In this document: one piece after another, positions 28,981 to 37,498 of the stretch | Position numbering within the stretch: the stretch's first letter is position 1 | How the letters are laid out: each line of letters opens with the position of its first letter | Assembly (NCBI GenBank): GCA_020636915.1 | Contig: JACJWV010000015.1 | Location: forward strand, 62,001-126,000 | DNA length: 64,000 nt | Direction: 5' to 3' | Source: Nocardioides sp. | Lineage (GTDB): Bacteria; Actinomycetota; Actinomycetes; Propionibacteriales; Nocardioidaceae | Notes under the pieces: generated by a model | The model's input: only the letters and a program-made list of their open reading frames with translations | Told to the model about the DNA's origin: nothing | The model's database searches: none | Position numbers and translations under genes: made by a program

Positions 28981-29589
28981 ATGGCCGTGCAGTCGGGCGT
29001 CTACCGGGGCGTGAGCGCGCAGGAGCGCGCCGCGGAGCGTCGCGAGCGGCTGCTCGAGGCGACGCTCGGCGTCTGGGCCGACCCCGAGGTCAGCACGACG
29101 ATGACCAACGTCTGCGCGCGCGCCGGCCTGTCGGAGCGCTACTTCTACGAGAGCTTCGCCAACCTCGACGCCGCCCAGACCGCGGTGCTCGACCAGGTCG
29201 CCACCGAGATCGAGACGAGGACCCAGGAGGCCGGGGACCTGGCCGGGCCGGACCCGGCGGCGCGGGCGCTGGCCTCGGTCAGCGCCTTCGTGCAGCTGCT
29301 CGTGGACGATCCCCGCAAGGGGCGGGTCGCGATCGTCGAGGCCGCCGCGATGCCGTCGTTGCGGCCGCGCCGCACCGAGCTGATGCGCCACTTCGCCCAC
29401 CGGACCGCGGAGTCCGCCCGCGAGCTGGGCCTCTCACCGCTGGGCGGCCCCGAGGACGAGCTGGCAGGCTTGCTGTTCATCGGCGGCGTGGCCGAGCTGG
29501 TGACCGCCTGGCTGGACGGTGTCGTCGACGCGACCCCGGACGAGCTGGTCGCCGCCGCCGCTCGCAGCTTCCTCGCGCTCTACCGCTGA
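28981..29589 (+). CDS. TetR-family regulator, probable repressor of the P450 operon
   Basis: The 202-residue protein has an N-terminal TetR helix-turn-helix. Its recognition region is TNVCARAGLSERYFYESFAN (about 42-61), followed by a helical ligand domain. The ATG at 28981 matches the normal family length; an upstream extension would reach into the P450 promoter. Divergence from the P450/acyl-CoA dehydrogenase operon over 58 bp makes local regulation likely. The inducer could be the P450 substrate or its CoA ester, which is inference. Confidence 0.87.
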   Translation: MAVQSGVYRGVSAQERAAERRERLLEATLGVWADPEVSTTMTNVCARAGLSERYFYESFANLDAAQTAVLDQVATEIETRTQEAGDLAGPDPAARALASVSAFVQLLVDDPRKGRVAIVEAAAMPSLRPRRTELMRHFAHRTAESARELGLSPLGGPEDELAGLLFIGGVAELVTAWLDGVVDATPDELVAAAARSFLALYR

Positions 29590-29645
29590 GGGAGCGGTGG
29601 ACGGAGCCCGGGACCGGGTTCGGGGGGACGCCCTACGCTCGGCGC

Positions 29646-31178
29646 GTGGCCGTCTCCGTGCGCGAGGCCCTCGCGCTCCCCGTGCTGGCCGCCGGCGACC
29701 CGGTGGTGCTCAGCGGCGAGCGGGGTCTGGACGCCCGGATCCGGTGGGCGCACGTCTCGGAGGTGCGCGACGTCGGGGCCGTGCTGGTCGGCGACGAGCT
29801 GGTGCTCAGCACCGGCATCGCGATGGCGGCCTCGCCGGCCGCCGCCGACGACTTCGTGCGTCAGCTGGTCGAGGTCGGCGCCGCCGGGCTGGTCGTCGAG
29901 CTGAGCACGGCGTACCCCTCGGTGCCGGAGCAGGCGCTGCGTCGGGCGCGCGCCGCCGACTTCCCCCTGGTGGTGCTCAACCGCCCGGTCCGGTTCGTCG
30001 AGGTGACCGAGGCGGTGCACCGGGCGATCGTGGCCGAGCAGTACGACGAGGTGCGGTTCGCGGGCGACGTCCACCAGACCTTCACCGACCTCGGGCTCGC
30101 GCGGGCGCCGATGGCGCGGCTGGTCGAGGCGGCCGCGGACCTGGTGGGCGGCTCGGTGGTGCTGGAGGACCTGGGACGCCACGTGCTGGTCGCCGCCGCG
30201 CGGCAGGAGCCGGTCGACCGCCTGCTCGTCGACTGGGAGCGCCGGTCGCGGCTGACGCCGTACCTGCGGGAGACCGGCGTCGGCGGCCCCGAGGGTTGGC
30301 TGACCACGCCCGTCGGCATCCAGGGCGGGGCGTGGGGCCGGTTGGTGCTCCCCGCCGGTCGGGACGAGCCCCGGGTGCGGATGGTGGCCGAGCGCACGGC
30401 GTCGGCCCTCGAGCTCGGGCGGATGATCGAGCGCGACGACACCGCTCTCCAGCTGCGCGTGCACGGCGGCTTCCTGCTCGACCTGCTCGACGGCCGGGTC
30501 GGCAGCGAGGTGGTGGCCGCCGCGCGGCTGCGCGCCCTCGGGGTGCCGGCGGCCACGTCGTACGTCGGCGCGGTCGCGCGGCTGCGCTCCGAGGCTCCGG
30601 TCGACCGGTTGGTGCCGGCACTGGGCGACCTCCCGGGGCTGGTCGGCGTCCTCGACGCCGTCCACGTCGGCCTGCTCGTCCCGGCCGACACCGACCTCGA
30701 CGCCCTCGCCCGCGCCCTCGCGGTCGTCGAGCCCGAGGCGGTGCTCGCGGCCGGCGCTCCGGTCGGCGGGGTGCTGGCCACCGCGTCGTCCCTGCGCTCC
30801 GCGCGTGCCGTCGCGGACGTGGCCGTGACCCTGCCCGCGGTCGACGGCTGCGTGCGGCAGTCCGACATCCGGCTGCCCGGCCTGCTGATGTCGCTGCGCG
30901 AGGACGCGCGGCTGCAGGAGTTCGCCGAGGCCGAGCTCGGGGCGCTGCTCGAGCACGAGGCGCGGCACGGGGGCGGACTCGTCGAGCTGCTGCGCCAGTT
31001 CCTCGCCGTCGGCGGGAACAAGACCGAGCTGGCCCGGGTCGCCCACCGCAACCGGACCTCGCTCTACCCCGCCCTCAGACGGCTCGAGGAGCTGGTCGGC
31101 CACCCGCTCGACGACCCGGCCTCCCGCCTCTCGCTCGGCGTGGCGCTGCTGGCCCACGACCAGGCCCGCCGGCTGTAG
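29646..31178 (+). CDS. PucR-family transcriptional regulator
   Basis: The 510-residue regulator has an N-terminal PucR sensory domain (about 5-125, with the WAHVSEVRDVGAVLVGDELVL strand region), a central GGDEF-like or GAF-like segment, and a C-terminal PucR helix-turn-helix (about 440-505) containing FLAVGGNKTELARVAHRNRT. GTG 29646 was chosen. It lies 56 bp after the TetR gene in the same direction. PucR regulators control purine, amino-acid or amine use, but no obvious target is adjacent. Its stop precedes a 32-bp tandem repeat. Confidence 0.87.
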   Translation: MAVSVREALALPVLAAGDPVVLSGERGLDARIRWAHVSEVRDVGAVLVGDELVLSTGIAMAASPAAADDFVRQLVEVGAAGLVVELSTAYPSVPEQALRRARAADFPLVVLNRPVRFVEVTEAVHRAIVAEQYDEVRFAGDVHQTFTDLGLARAPMARLVEAAADLVGGSVVLEDLGRHVLVAAARQEPVDRLLVDWERRSRLTPYLRETGVGGPEGWLTTPVGIQGGAWGRLVLPAGRDEPRVRMVAERTASALELGRMIERDDTALQLRVHGGFLLDLLDGRVGSEVVAAARLRALGVPAATSYVGAVARLRSEAPVDRLVPALGDLPGLVGVLDAVHVGLLVPADTDLDALARALAVVEPEAVLAAGAPVGGVLATASSLRSARAVADVAVTLPAVDGCVRQSDIRLPGLLMSLREDARLQEFAEAELGALLEHEARHGGGLVELLRQFLAVGGNKTELARVAHRNRTSLYPALRRLEELVGHPLDDPASRLSLGVALLAHDQARRL

Positions 31179-31184
31179 CCCGCC

Positions 31185-31289
31185 GAGTCGGCGCGTCTTG
31201 CTCGCGCAGGGGTGCTGAGTCGGCGCGTCTTGCTCGCGCAGGGGTGCCGAGTCGGCGCGTCTTGCTCGCGCAGGGGTGCTGAGTCGGCG
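31185..31289. repeat. Three 32-bp tandem units at a convergent junction
   Basis: Three near-identical 32-bp units (31185, 31217 and 31249) and a 9-bp partial fill the gap between the convergent PucR and LysE genes. Each unit contains GCGCG-N7-CGCGC, a small hairpin. Units differ only at the last base (T or C). They probably arose by slippage and act as a bidirectional terminator. Confidence 0.7.
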
Positions 31290-31290
31290 A

Positions 31291-31932
31291 TCAGTCGCTG
31301 GCCACCAGCGCGGCGCCGAGGCCGATCATCATCACCCCGCCGGCGACACCGAGCTTGTCCAGCCGGTGGGGCCGGCGGGCGAACCAGTCTCGTGCCCGGC
31401 TGGCCGCCAGCGCCCACACCGAGTCCGAGCAGGCCGCCATCACGCCGAAGACGACGCCGAGCAGCGCGAGCTGGACGCCGGTGTGCCCGGCCGGCTCGTT
31501 GACGAACTGGGGCAGGAACGCCACGAAGAACACGATCGTCTTGGGGTTGGTCAGGCCCACCGTGAATCCGATCCGCAGCGACCGCAGGGCGGGCGCGCGC
31601 TGCACGGTGAGGTGATCGACCGCCGTGAGCGCGGCGCGGGCGTCCGCACGGTGTCGGATCGCCTGGACGCCGAGCCACACGACGTACGCCGCCCCGACGA
31701 TCTTGAGCACGACGTACGCCTGGGTGCTCGCGGCGACGACGGCGCCGAGGCCGACCGCGACCAGCAGCACCTGCGCGGTCACCCCGAGCGCGTTGCCGAC
31801 GACCGAGAGGAGCGCGTCGCGGCGGCCCACGGTCAGGGCCCGGCCGATCGTGAAGAGCAGGCTGGGTCCCGGGACCTGGATGAAGAGCGCGCTCGCGATC
31901 AGGAACGCGAGCCACTGGCTGGTCGTCGGCAC
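31291..31932 (-). CDS. LysE-family amino acid exporter
   Basis: This 213-residue, six-segment membrane protein belongs to the LysE/RhtB family. The diagnostic N-terminal segment VPGPSLLFTIGRALTVGRR (near 20-40) and the GLTNPKTIVFFVAFLPQFV region (near 125-143) are present. GTG 31932 is the only start that keeps the family N-terminus (PTTSQWLAFL). It exports amino acids or related small molecules; the substrate cannot be predicted. It is divergent from the tandem GNAT gene across 60 bp. Confidence 0.88.
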   Translation of the reverse strand: MPTTSQWLAFLIASALFIQVPGPSLLFTIGRALTVGRRDALLSVVGNALGVTAQVLLVAVGLGAVVAASTQAYVVLKIVGAAYVVWLGVQAIRHRADARAALTAVDHLTVQRAPALRSLRIGFTVGLTNPKTIVFFVAFLPQFVNEPAGHTGVQLALLGVVFGVMAACSDSVWALAASRARDWFARRPHRLDKLGVAGGVMMIGLGAALVASD

Positions 31933-31992
31933 CCCGTCATTGTGCTCGAAAGGGCGTTGCCGCGCGCGCCTGTTCTCTGCTGGGCTCGGTCC

Positions 31993-32814
31993 GTGAGCCA
32001 CGACCACCCGGACCTGACCGAGCTGCGGGCCCTGGCGCAGGCCTGCCTCGACGCCGACGGCGGCCTGCCCCTGCTGACCGACGACGGCCTGCTGCGCGCC
32101 CGGTTGCGCTCCGGGGAGACCCACGAGGTCCGCGACGGTGACGGCGTGCTGGTCGCCGCCGCGGCGGTGACGGTCCGCGAGGACGGCGCTGCCACCTCCG
32201 GTCTCGTGCACCCCGACCACCGCGGTCAGGGGCACGGGCGGGCGCTCCTCGGCTGGGCGGTCGAGCGTGCCGGCGGCGTACCCCTGACGGTGACGTGCGA
32301 GGACGTCAACCCGTCGGCCGAGCGGCTCTATGCGCGGTTCGGCCTCGAGCGCACCTTCGCCGAGGCGGTGATGCGGCACCCGTTGGGCTCCGTGCCGGAC
32401 GTCCCGGTGCCGGCGGGCACGACGCTCGTCCCGGTGGCGCAGGCGCGCCTGGGCGACCTGTTCGCGGCGTACGTCGGCTCCTTCCGCGACCGCCCCGGCT
32501 TCCCCGACCCCACCGAGGCCGCGTGGCTCGAGGAGCTCGACGAGGACGACGAGTGGCGCCGCGACGTGTCGGCGGTCGCGCTCGACGAAGACGGGCGGCC
32601 GGTCGGTTTCGTCAACGTCCTGGGCAGCTGGATCGACCAGGTCGGCGTCGTCCCGGCTTGGCGCGGCCGCGGCCTCGGCACCCACCTCGTGGTCCGCGCC
32701 CTCCGGGCGCTCGACGGCGAGGCCTGGCTGACCGTGAACGAGGACAACCCCGCGCAGCAGCTCTACGCCTCGCTGGGCTTCGAGCGGTACGGCGTCCGCG
32801 GCCGCTGGCGCTGA
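31993..32814 (+). CDS. Tandem-domain GNAT acetyltransferase
   Basis: The 273-residue protein contains two GNAT domains. The first (about 1-130) has VHPDHRGQGHGRALLGW and the second (about 135-273) has VVPAWRGRGLGTHLVVRA, both acetyl-CoA-binding loops. The overall layout resembles mycothiol synthase (MshD), but essential MshD residues were not checked, so only a general N-acetyltransferase call is made. GTG 31993 gives a compact start. It stands as a single gene before the psuK-like gene. Confidence 0.8.
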   Translation: MSHDHPDLTELRALAQACLDADGGLPLLTDDGLLRARLRSGETHEVRDGDGVLVAAAAVTVREDGAATSGLVHPDHRGQGHGRALLGWAVERAGGVPLTVTCEDVNPSAERLYARFGLERTFAEAVMRHPLGSVPDVPVPAGTTLVPVAQARLGDLFAAYVGSFRDRPGFPDPTEAAWLEELDEDDEWRRDVSAVALDEDGRPVGFVNVLGSWIDQVGVVPAWRGRGLGTHLVVRALRALDGEAWLTVNEDNPAQQLYASLGFERYGVRGRWR

Positions 32815-32877
32815 CCGACCCTCGGCGCAGGACGCATCCGACCGAAACCTCCCTTGCTCTGCTGAAGGTGCTTTAGC

Positions 32878-33996
32878 ATGGCAAGCATGATGCTGACCGA
32901 GCGCGAGCGCGAGATCGTCGCGCTCCTGCGCCGGGACCCGCTCATCGGGTCGGCGGCGATGGCGGCGGCGCTCGGCACCACCCGGGCCGCCGTCAACGTC
33001 CACCTGTCCAACCTGGGCAAGAAGGGCGTCGTCCTCGGGCGCGGCTACCTCCTCAGCGAGGAGCCCTCGGTGGTCGTGGTGGGCGGCGCCAACATGGACG
33101 TCAAGGCCCACAGCGCACGGGCCGCCGTGCCCGCCACCAGCAACCCCGGGACCGCCACCATGGCCGCCGGCGGCGTGGGCCGGAACGTGGCCGAGAACCT
33201 CGCCCGGCTCGGCACCCGCACCCACCTCGTCGCCGCGATCGGCAGCGACGGGCTGGGCGACCAGGTGCTCGCCGCGACGTCGGGCGCCGGCGTCCACGTC
33301 GAGCACGTACGACGCAGTGCACGGTCGACCGGCACCTACACGGCCGTCCTCGACGCCGACGGCGAGCTCGTCGTCGCGGTCGCCGACATGGCCGCCACCG
33401 ACGAGCTGGCGCCCGAGCAGGTCGATGCGGCGCGCGACCTGGTCGCCACGGCCGAGCTCGTCGTGCTCGACGGCAACCTCGGCACCGCGACGCTCGGCTT
33501 CGCGCTGGACCTCGCGAACGCCGCCGGCACGCGCGTCGTGCTCGAGCCGGTCAGCGTCCCGAAGGCCGCCGCGCTGGTGCCGCTGGTGACGCCGGAGCGT
33601 CCGCTCCACGCCGTCACGCCCAACCGTGACGAGCTGGGGGCGCTCACCGGCCTGCCGACCCGCACCGCCCGTCAGGTCGCGCGCGCCGCCGCCGCGCTCC
33701 ACGACCGCGGCGTCGAGCTGGTGTGGGTGCGGCTGGGCCCCGCCGGCTCGCTGCTCAGCGCGCCCGGCGGGACCACCGAGCTCGCCGCCGTACCCGCCTC
33801 GGCGGTGGGGGGCGTCGTCGACGTCACGGGCGCCGGCGACGCCATGCTCGCCGCCTTCTGCCACGCGCTGCTCGGTGGCGCCCGGCCCGCGGAGGCGGCG
33901 GCGTACGGGCACGCCGCCGCCGCGCTCACCGTCGCCAGCCCCTACACCGTCCGACCCGACCTCACCGACCGACTCGTCAGGAGCCTGCTGCCATGA
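32878..33996 (+). CDS. psuK: PfkB-family pseudouridine kinase with N-terminal winged helix
   Basis: The 372-residue protein begins with a winged helix-turn-helix (about 1-60, LTEREREIVALLRRDPLIGS and the recognition helix TTRAAVNVHLSNL). A PfkB kinase domain follows, with VVGGANMDVKAHS (67-79) and the catalytic DVTGAGD (315-321, D321). Pseudouridine kinase phosphorylates pseudouridine to its 5'-phosphate. The helix-turn-helix fusion is seen in known PsuK-type kinases and suggests self-regulation. Start 32878 has GAAGG 9 nt upstream; ATGs at 32887 and 32890 are alternatives. The stop overlaps the psuG start (ATGA). Confidence 0.88.
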   Translation: MASMMLTEREREIVALLRRDPLIGSAAMAAALGTTRAAVNVHLSNLGKKGVVLGRGYLLSEEPSVVVVGGANMDVKAHSARAAVPATSNPGTATMAAGGVGRNVAENLARLGTRTHLVAAIGSDGLGDQVLAATSGAGVHVEHVRRSARSTGTYTAVLDADGELVVAVADMAATDELAPEQVDAARDLVATAELVVLDGNLGTATLGFALDLANAAGTRVVLEPVSVPKAAALVPLVTPERPLHAVTPNRDELGALTGLPTRTARQVARAAAALHDRGVELVWVRLGPAGSLLSAPGGTTELAAVPASAVGGVVDVTGAGDAMLAAFCHALLGGARPAEAAAYGHAAAALTVASPYTVRPDLTDRLVRSLLP

Positions 33997-34916
33997 CCGC
34001 GCCCCACCCGCTGCTCACCCTCACCGAGGAGGTCGCCGACGCGCTACGCGACGGCGCACCGGTGGTCGCGCTGGAGAGCACGATCATCAGCCACGGGATG
34101 CCCTACCCCCAGAACGTCGCGATGGCGACCGAGGTCGAGGGCATCATCCGCGACCACGGCGCAGTACCCGCGACGATCGCGGTTCTCGACGGCCGCCCGC
34201 GCGTCGGCCTGGGTGCCGACGACCTCGAGCTGCTCGCCAGCCACGGCGACGTCACGAAGGTGAGCGTGCGGGACCTGCCGCTCGTCGTGGCGCGCGGCAC
34301 CCACGGCGCCACCACGGTGGCGGCGACGATGCGCCTGGCCTCCCTCGCCGGGATCGAGGTCTTCGTGACCGGCGGCCTGGGCGGCGTGCACCGCGGTGCC
34401 CAGCAGACCTTCGACGTCTCGGCCGACCTCACCGAGCTCGGGCAGACGTCGGTCGGGGTCGTCTCCGCGGGGGTGAAGTCGATCCTCGACATCGGCCTGA
34501 CGCTGGAGACCCTCGAGACCCTGGGCGTGCCGGTGCTCGCCGTGGGCAGCGACGAGTTCCCGTCGTTCTACTCCCGCAGCAGCGGGCACGCCGCCCCGAA
34601 CCGTGTCGACACCGCGGCCGAGGTCGCGGCGGTGATGCGCGCGAAGTGGGACCTCGGGCTCGCCGGCGGGGTCGTGGTCGCCAACCCGATCCCGGAGGAG
34701 GACGAGATCCCCGCCGACGAGATCGGGCTGATCATCGACCAGGCCCTCGCCGACATGGAGCGGCTCGGCATCCACGGCAAGGACGCGACGCCGTACCTCC
34801 TCGGCCGGATCGTCGAGATCACCGGTGGCGCCTCGCTCACCGCGAACATCGCCCTGGTCCGCCACAACGCGCGCCTGGGCGCCGCGATCGCGCGGGAGCT
34901 GGCGGCGCTGGCCTGA
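33993..34916 (+). CDS. psuG: Pseudouridine-5'-phosphate glycosidase
   Basis: This 307-residue PsuG/IndA-family enzyme contains VALESTIISHGMPYPQN (24-40), ARGTHGATTVAATM (about 97-110) and the FVTGGLGGVHRGA loop, all diagnostic. It splits pseudouridine 5'-phosphate into uracil and ribose 5-phosphate, a reversible lyase-like reaction. The ATG at 33993 overlaps the psuK stop, so the two are made together. The pair provides salvage of pseudouridine from RNA turnover. Confidence 0.93.
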   Translation: MTAPHPLLTLTEEVADALRDGAPVVALESTIISHGMPYPQNVAMATEVEGIIRDHGAVPATIAVLDGRPRVGLGADDLELLASHGDVTKVSVRDLPLVVARGTHGATTVAATMRLASLAGIEVFVTGGLGGVHRGAQQTFDVSADLTELGQTSVGVVSAGVKSILDIGLTLETLETLGVPVLAVGSDEFPSFYSRSSGHAAPNRVDTAAEVAAVMRAKWDLGLAGGVVVANPIPEEDEIPADEIGLIIDQALADMERLGIHGKDATPYLLGRIVEITGGASLTANIALVRHNARLGAAIARELAALA

Positions 34917-35205
34917 ACCCCGCGGGCCCGGGCCCGCGCCGGCCTGAACCGCGCTGGCCTGGACCGCGCTGGCCTGAGGTGTATCTGGCGGCGCGCAGTC
35001 GCCTCCTGGGCCGACGTGCACGACCGAACCTCGTCCTCGTCCCGCCCGCACCGTTCCGCCGGCCGGCCGCCCGGCCATCCCGAACGCCACCCCGACCGCC
35101 GCGCCGGCCAGGGTCCCCACGGCGGGCCCGACCGGGCGATCGCCGCGGCCCGGGCCGCCCGCCTGGCGCTGCAGCAGGCCGGGGCCTGATCGGTCCACCG
35201 CCGCC
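34917..35205. other. Non-coding gap of 289 bp with short direct repeats
   Basis: No gene is supported. The first 60 bp carry imperfect copies of GGCCTGAACCGCGCT. The rest is GC-rich and featureless. It separates psuG from the convergent lipoprotein gene. Confidence 0.5.
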
Positions 35206-35541
35206 TCAGCCGTCCCCGATCTCGAGAAGCACGGTCGACCCGACCTCGACCCGGGTGCCCGCGTCCGGGTCGGTGCCCGTGACGTAGTGCGGCCAGTCCA
35301 CCGCGGGCTCCTCGCCGTGCAGACCCGCCCGCTCCAGCCGCTGCAGCGCCTTCTCGACCGAGGTCCCGTACGCGATGTGCGGCACGGTCGTGTGGCGTGG
35401 CGCCGCGGGGAAGGACGTCGGGGTCCCGGCTGGGGTGGGTGCCGGTGCCGGCGCGGAGGTCTCGGAGGAGCAACCAGCAGCGCACGCGACGAGCAAGGCC
35501 ACGCTGGACAGGGCGAGGGCGTGCCACCGAGGGGTCTTCAC
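35206..35541 (-). CDS. Small PASTA-domain lipoprotein
   Basis: From GTG 35541 the product is 111 residues. It has a short basic start (VKTPRWH), a hydrophobic core and a lipobox-like LVAC or AAGC. A Pro/Ala/Thr-rich linker follows, then one PASTA-like domain (about 50-111, with VPHIAYGTSVEKALQRLERAGL and PDAGTRVEVGSTVLLEIG). PASTA domains bind peptidoglycan fragments in kinases and penicillin-binding proteins; a single free domain on a lipoprotein is less common. The start is uncertain: GTG 35589 and GTG 35652 are in frame and would add an Arg-rich N-terminus. Confidence 0.65.
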   Translation of the reverse strand: MKTPRWHALALSSVALLVACAAGCSSETSAPAPAPTPAGTPTSFPAAPRHTTVPHIAYGTSVEKALQRLERAGLHGEEPAVDWPHYVTGTDPDAGTRVEVGSTVLLEIGDG

Positions 35542-35627
35542 CTCCCTGGGACGCGGCGTTCGTCGACGAGGTTCCCGCCTGGGCGTCACGCCGGGAATCG
35601 TCGGGCGGGTCCGCCGTGGCGGGGTAG

Positions 35628-35680
35628 TCCCTGACGTTCTCGTGGCCAGCACGCACTCCCGACCACCAGAACGTCAGGGA
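35628..35680. promoter_or_regulatory. Long inverted repeat between lipoprotein and P450 genes
   Basis: TCCCTGACGTTCT (35628-35640) pairs perfectly with AGAACGTCAGGGA (35668-35680). Further partial pairing lies outside, GGGGTA against TATCCCC. It lies in the divergent region 45 bp before the P450 start. It is a candidate operator or a transcript-end hairpin. Confidence 0.5.
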
Positions 35681-35724
35681 GTATCCCCTCCCGGCGCTGG
35701 ACAAATCCGCCGATCTGTCTCATC

Positions 35725-36915
35725 GTGGCCGGCGTGTACCGACCCGGAACACCCGCGACCTGGGCCAGCCCGTGGGCGATGTACGCCGACCTGCGCGACC
35801 ACGACCCGCTCCACCACGTCGAGCGGTCGGGTGGGCGGGACCACTGGGTCCTCTCCCGGCACGCCGACGTGCTCGCGGCCGCGGTGGACACGACGACGTA
35901 CTCGTCCGCCCAGGGCCTCACGGTGGAGTACGACGAGCTCGAGGCGATCGGCCTCGCGGACAACCGCCCCCTGGTGATGCTCGACCCACCCGACCACACC
36001 GCGTTCCGCAAGCTGGTCGCGCGCGGGTTCACGCCCCGGCAGGTGACCACGCTCGAGCCGGTGGTGCGCGACTTCGTCGTCGAGCGCGTCGAGCGGCTGC
36101 GTGCCGACGGCGGCGGTGACGTCGTCGAGGCGCTGTTCAAGCCGCTCCCCAGCATGGTCGTCGCCCACTACCTCGGCGTGCCCGACGACGGCAGGGACCA
36201 CTTCGACGATTGGACGCACGCGATCGTCTCGGCGAGCTCGGCCGGCGCGATCACCGATGCTGCCGCGGCGCTGACCGACATGACGGCGTACTTCGCCGAG
36301 CTGATCGAGCGGCGCCGCGTCGAGCCCGGCGACGACACCGTCTCCCACCTGGTCGCAGCGGGGGTTGGTGACGACGACGCCGGCCTGCTCGCGATCCTCG
36401 CCTACGTCTTCACCGTCGTGACCGGTGGCAACGACACCACGACCGGCATGCTCGGCGGCTCCGTCCAGCTCCTCGAGGAGCGCCGCGACCAGCGCCGGCT
36501 GCTCGTCGACGACCCGGCCCTGGTCCAGGACGCGGTGGAGGAGCTGCTGCGGCTGACGTCACCCGTGCAGGGCCTGGCGCGTACGACGACGCGCGACGTC
36601 GAGCTGCACGGCCGAACCGTCCCGGCCGGCCGCCGGGTCCTGCTGCTCTACGGCGCCGCCAACCGCGACCCGCGCCGCTACGGCCCCGACGCCGACCAGC
36701 TCGACGTCCGCCGGCGGCCGACGCAGATCCTGACCTTCAGCCAGGGCAGCCACCACTGCCTCGGGGCGGCCGCGGCCCGGCTGCAGGCGCGGGTCGCGCT
36801 CGAGGAGCTGGTCGCCCGCTGCCCGGACTTCACCGTCGACCTCGACGGGGTCGAGTGGGCGCCGGGGCCCTACGTGCGGCGCCCGACGGTCGTGCCGTTC
36901 CGTCCTGCGTCATGA
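35725..36915 (+). CDS. Cytochrome P450 (bacterial soluble type)
   Basis: The 396-residue P450 has the I-helix motif GGNDTTT (234-240), ExxR (E273-R276) and the haem loop FSQGSHHCLG (338-347) with C345. It has the short N-terminus and HxxxR motif (DHTAFRKL, near 90-97) of the typical class I bacterial P450. GTG 35725 was chosen. The stop TGA overlaps the ATG of the first unit of the 14-bp repeat that precedes the TetR gene, so the P450 and TetR are probably co-transcribed. Substrate and redox partner are unknown. Confidence 0.9.
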   Translation: MAGVYRPGTPATWASPWAMYADLRDHDPLHHVERSGGRDHWVLSRHADVLAAAVDTTTYSSAQGLTVEYDELEAIGLADNRPLVMLDPPDHTAFRKLVARGFTPRQVTTLEPVVRDFVVERVERLRADGGGDVVEALFKPLPSMVVAHYLGVPDDGRDHFDDWTHAIVSASSAGAITDAAAALTDMTAYFAELIERRRVEPGDDTVSHLVAAGVGDDDAGLLAILAYVFTVVTGGNDTTTGMLGGSVQLLEERRDQRRLLVDDPALVQDAVEELLRLTSPVQGLARTTTRDVELHGRTVPAGRRVLLLYGAANRDPRRYGPDADQLDVRRRPTQILTFSQGSHHCLGAAAARLQARVALEELVARCPDFTVDLDGVEWAPGPYVRRPTVVPFRPAS

Positions 36916-37009
36916 GGGACCAGGCATGAGGGACCAGGCATGAGGGACCAGGCATGAGGGACCAGGCGTGAGGGACCAGGCGTGAGGGACCAGGCATGAA
37001 GGACCAGGC
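36912..37009 (+). repeat. Seven 14-bp tandem units forming a chain of coupled 5-codon ORFs
   Basis: The unit (A/G)TGAGGGACCAGGC starts at 36912, 36926, 36940, 36954, 36968 and 36982; a variant ATGAAGGACCAGGC at 36996 is the TetR start itself. Each of the first six units reads as a five-codon ORF (MRDQA) whose TGA overlaps the next unit's start as ATGA or GTGA. Each unit also carries GAGGGA 6 nt before the next start. The P450 TGA overlaps the first unit in the same way. Copy number therefore alters the relay length without breaking the coupling. Confidence 0.8.
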
Positions 37010-37484
37010 GACCGCGATCCTCGACGCCGCGGCGGCGCTGTTCGCCGAGCGCGGCGTCAACGCCGTGGGGATGGGCGAGGTCGCGCGGGCGGCCGGCTGC
37101 TCCCGGGCGACGCTCTACCGCTGGTTCGCCGACCGCCACGAGCTGCACCGGGCGTTCGTGCACCGGGAGGCCCGCCGGATCGGGGCCCTGGTCGCTGCCG
37201 AGACCGACTCGGTGACCGACGCGGTGCTCGCCTCCGTGCGACACGTGCGGGAGTCGCCCGAGCTGCTCGCCTGGTTCGGTGCCGCGGACGCGCGCACCAC
37301 CGCCGAGCTGGCGCAGTCCAGCGAGGTCGTCACGGCGCTCGGTCTGGGCGCGGTCGGCGACGAGCTCGCTGCACGGTGGCTGGTCCGGGTCATCGTCTCG
37401 CTCCTGATCGTGCCCGGGCGCGACGACGCCGAGGAGCGCGAGCTCGTCGAGCGCTTCGTCGTACCCGGTCTGGTCCCCCGGTAG
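36996..37484 (+). CDS. TetR-family regulator (short)
   Basis: The 162-residue protein has an N-terminal helix-turn-helix with GMGEVARAAGCSRATLYRWFADRHEL (about 27-52), followed by a shortened ligand domain of about 110 residues. The start ATG 36996 is the last copy of the 14-bp repeat, and the first residues MKDQA match the MRDQA encoded by each upstream unit. The P450 is the obvious co-transcribed neighbour and likely target. The next gene begins 15 bp after its stop. Confidence 0.85.
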   Translation: MKDQATAILDAAAALFAERGVNAVGMGEVARAAGCSRATLYRWFADRHELHRAFVHREARRIGALVAAETDSVTDAVLASVRHVRESPELLAWFGAADARTTAELAQSSEVVTALGLGAVGDELAARWLVRVIVSLLIVPGRDDAEERELVERFVVPGLVPR

Positions 37485-37498
37485 GGCAGGCTGGGCCC

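Noticed and set aside
31185..31289. Possible CRISPR array
   Set aside because: The 32-bp units are directly adjacent with no spacers and there are no cas genes.
31993..32814. Tandem GNAT as mycothiol synthase (mshD)
   Set aside because: The two-domain layout fits, but specific mycothiol-synthase residues could not be confirmed by eye.
36912..37009. Possible CRISPR or phase-variable coding repeat
   Set aside because: There are no spacers. The units lie before the TetR start and do not shift its reading frame.
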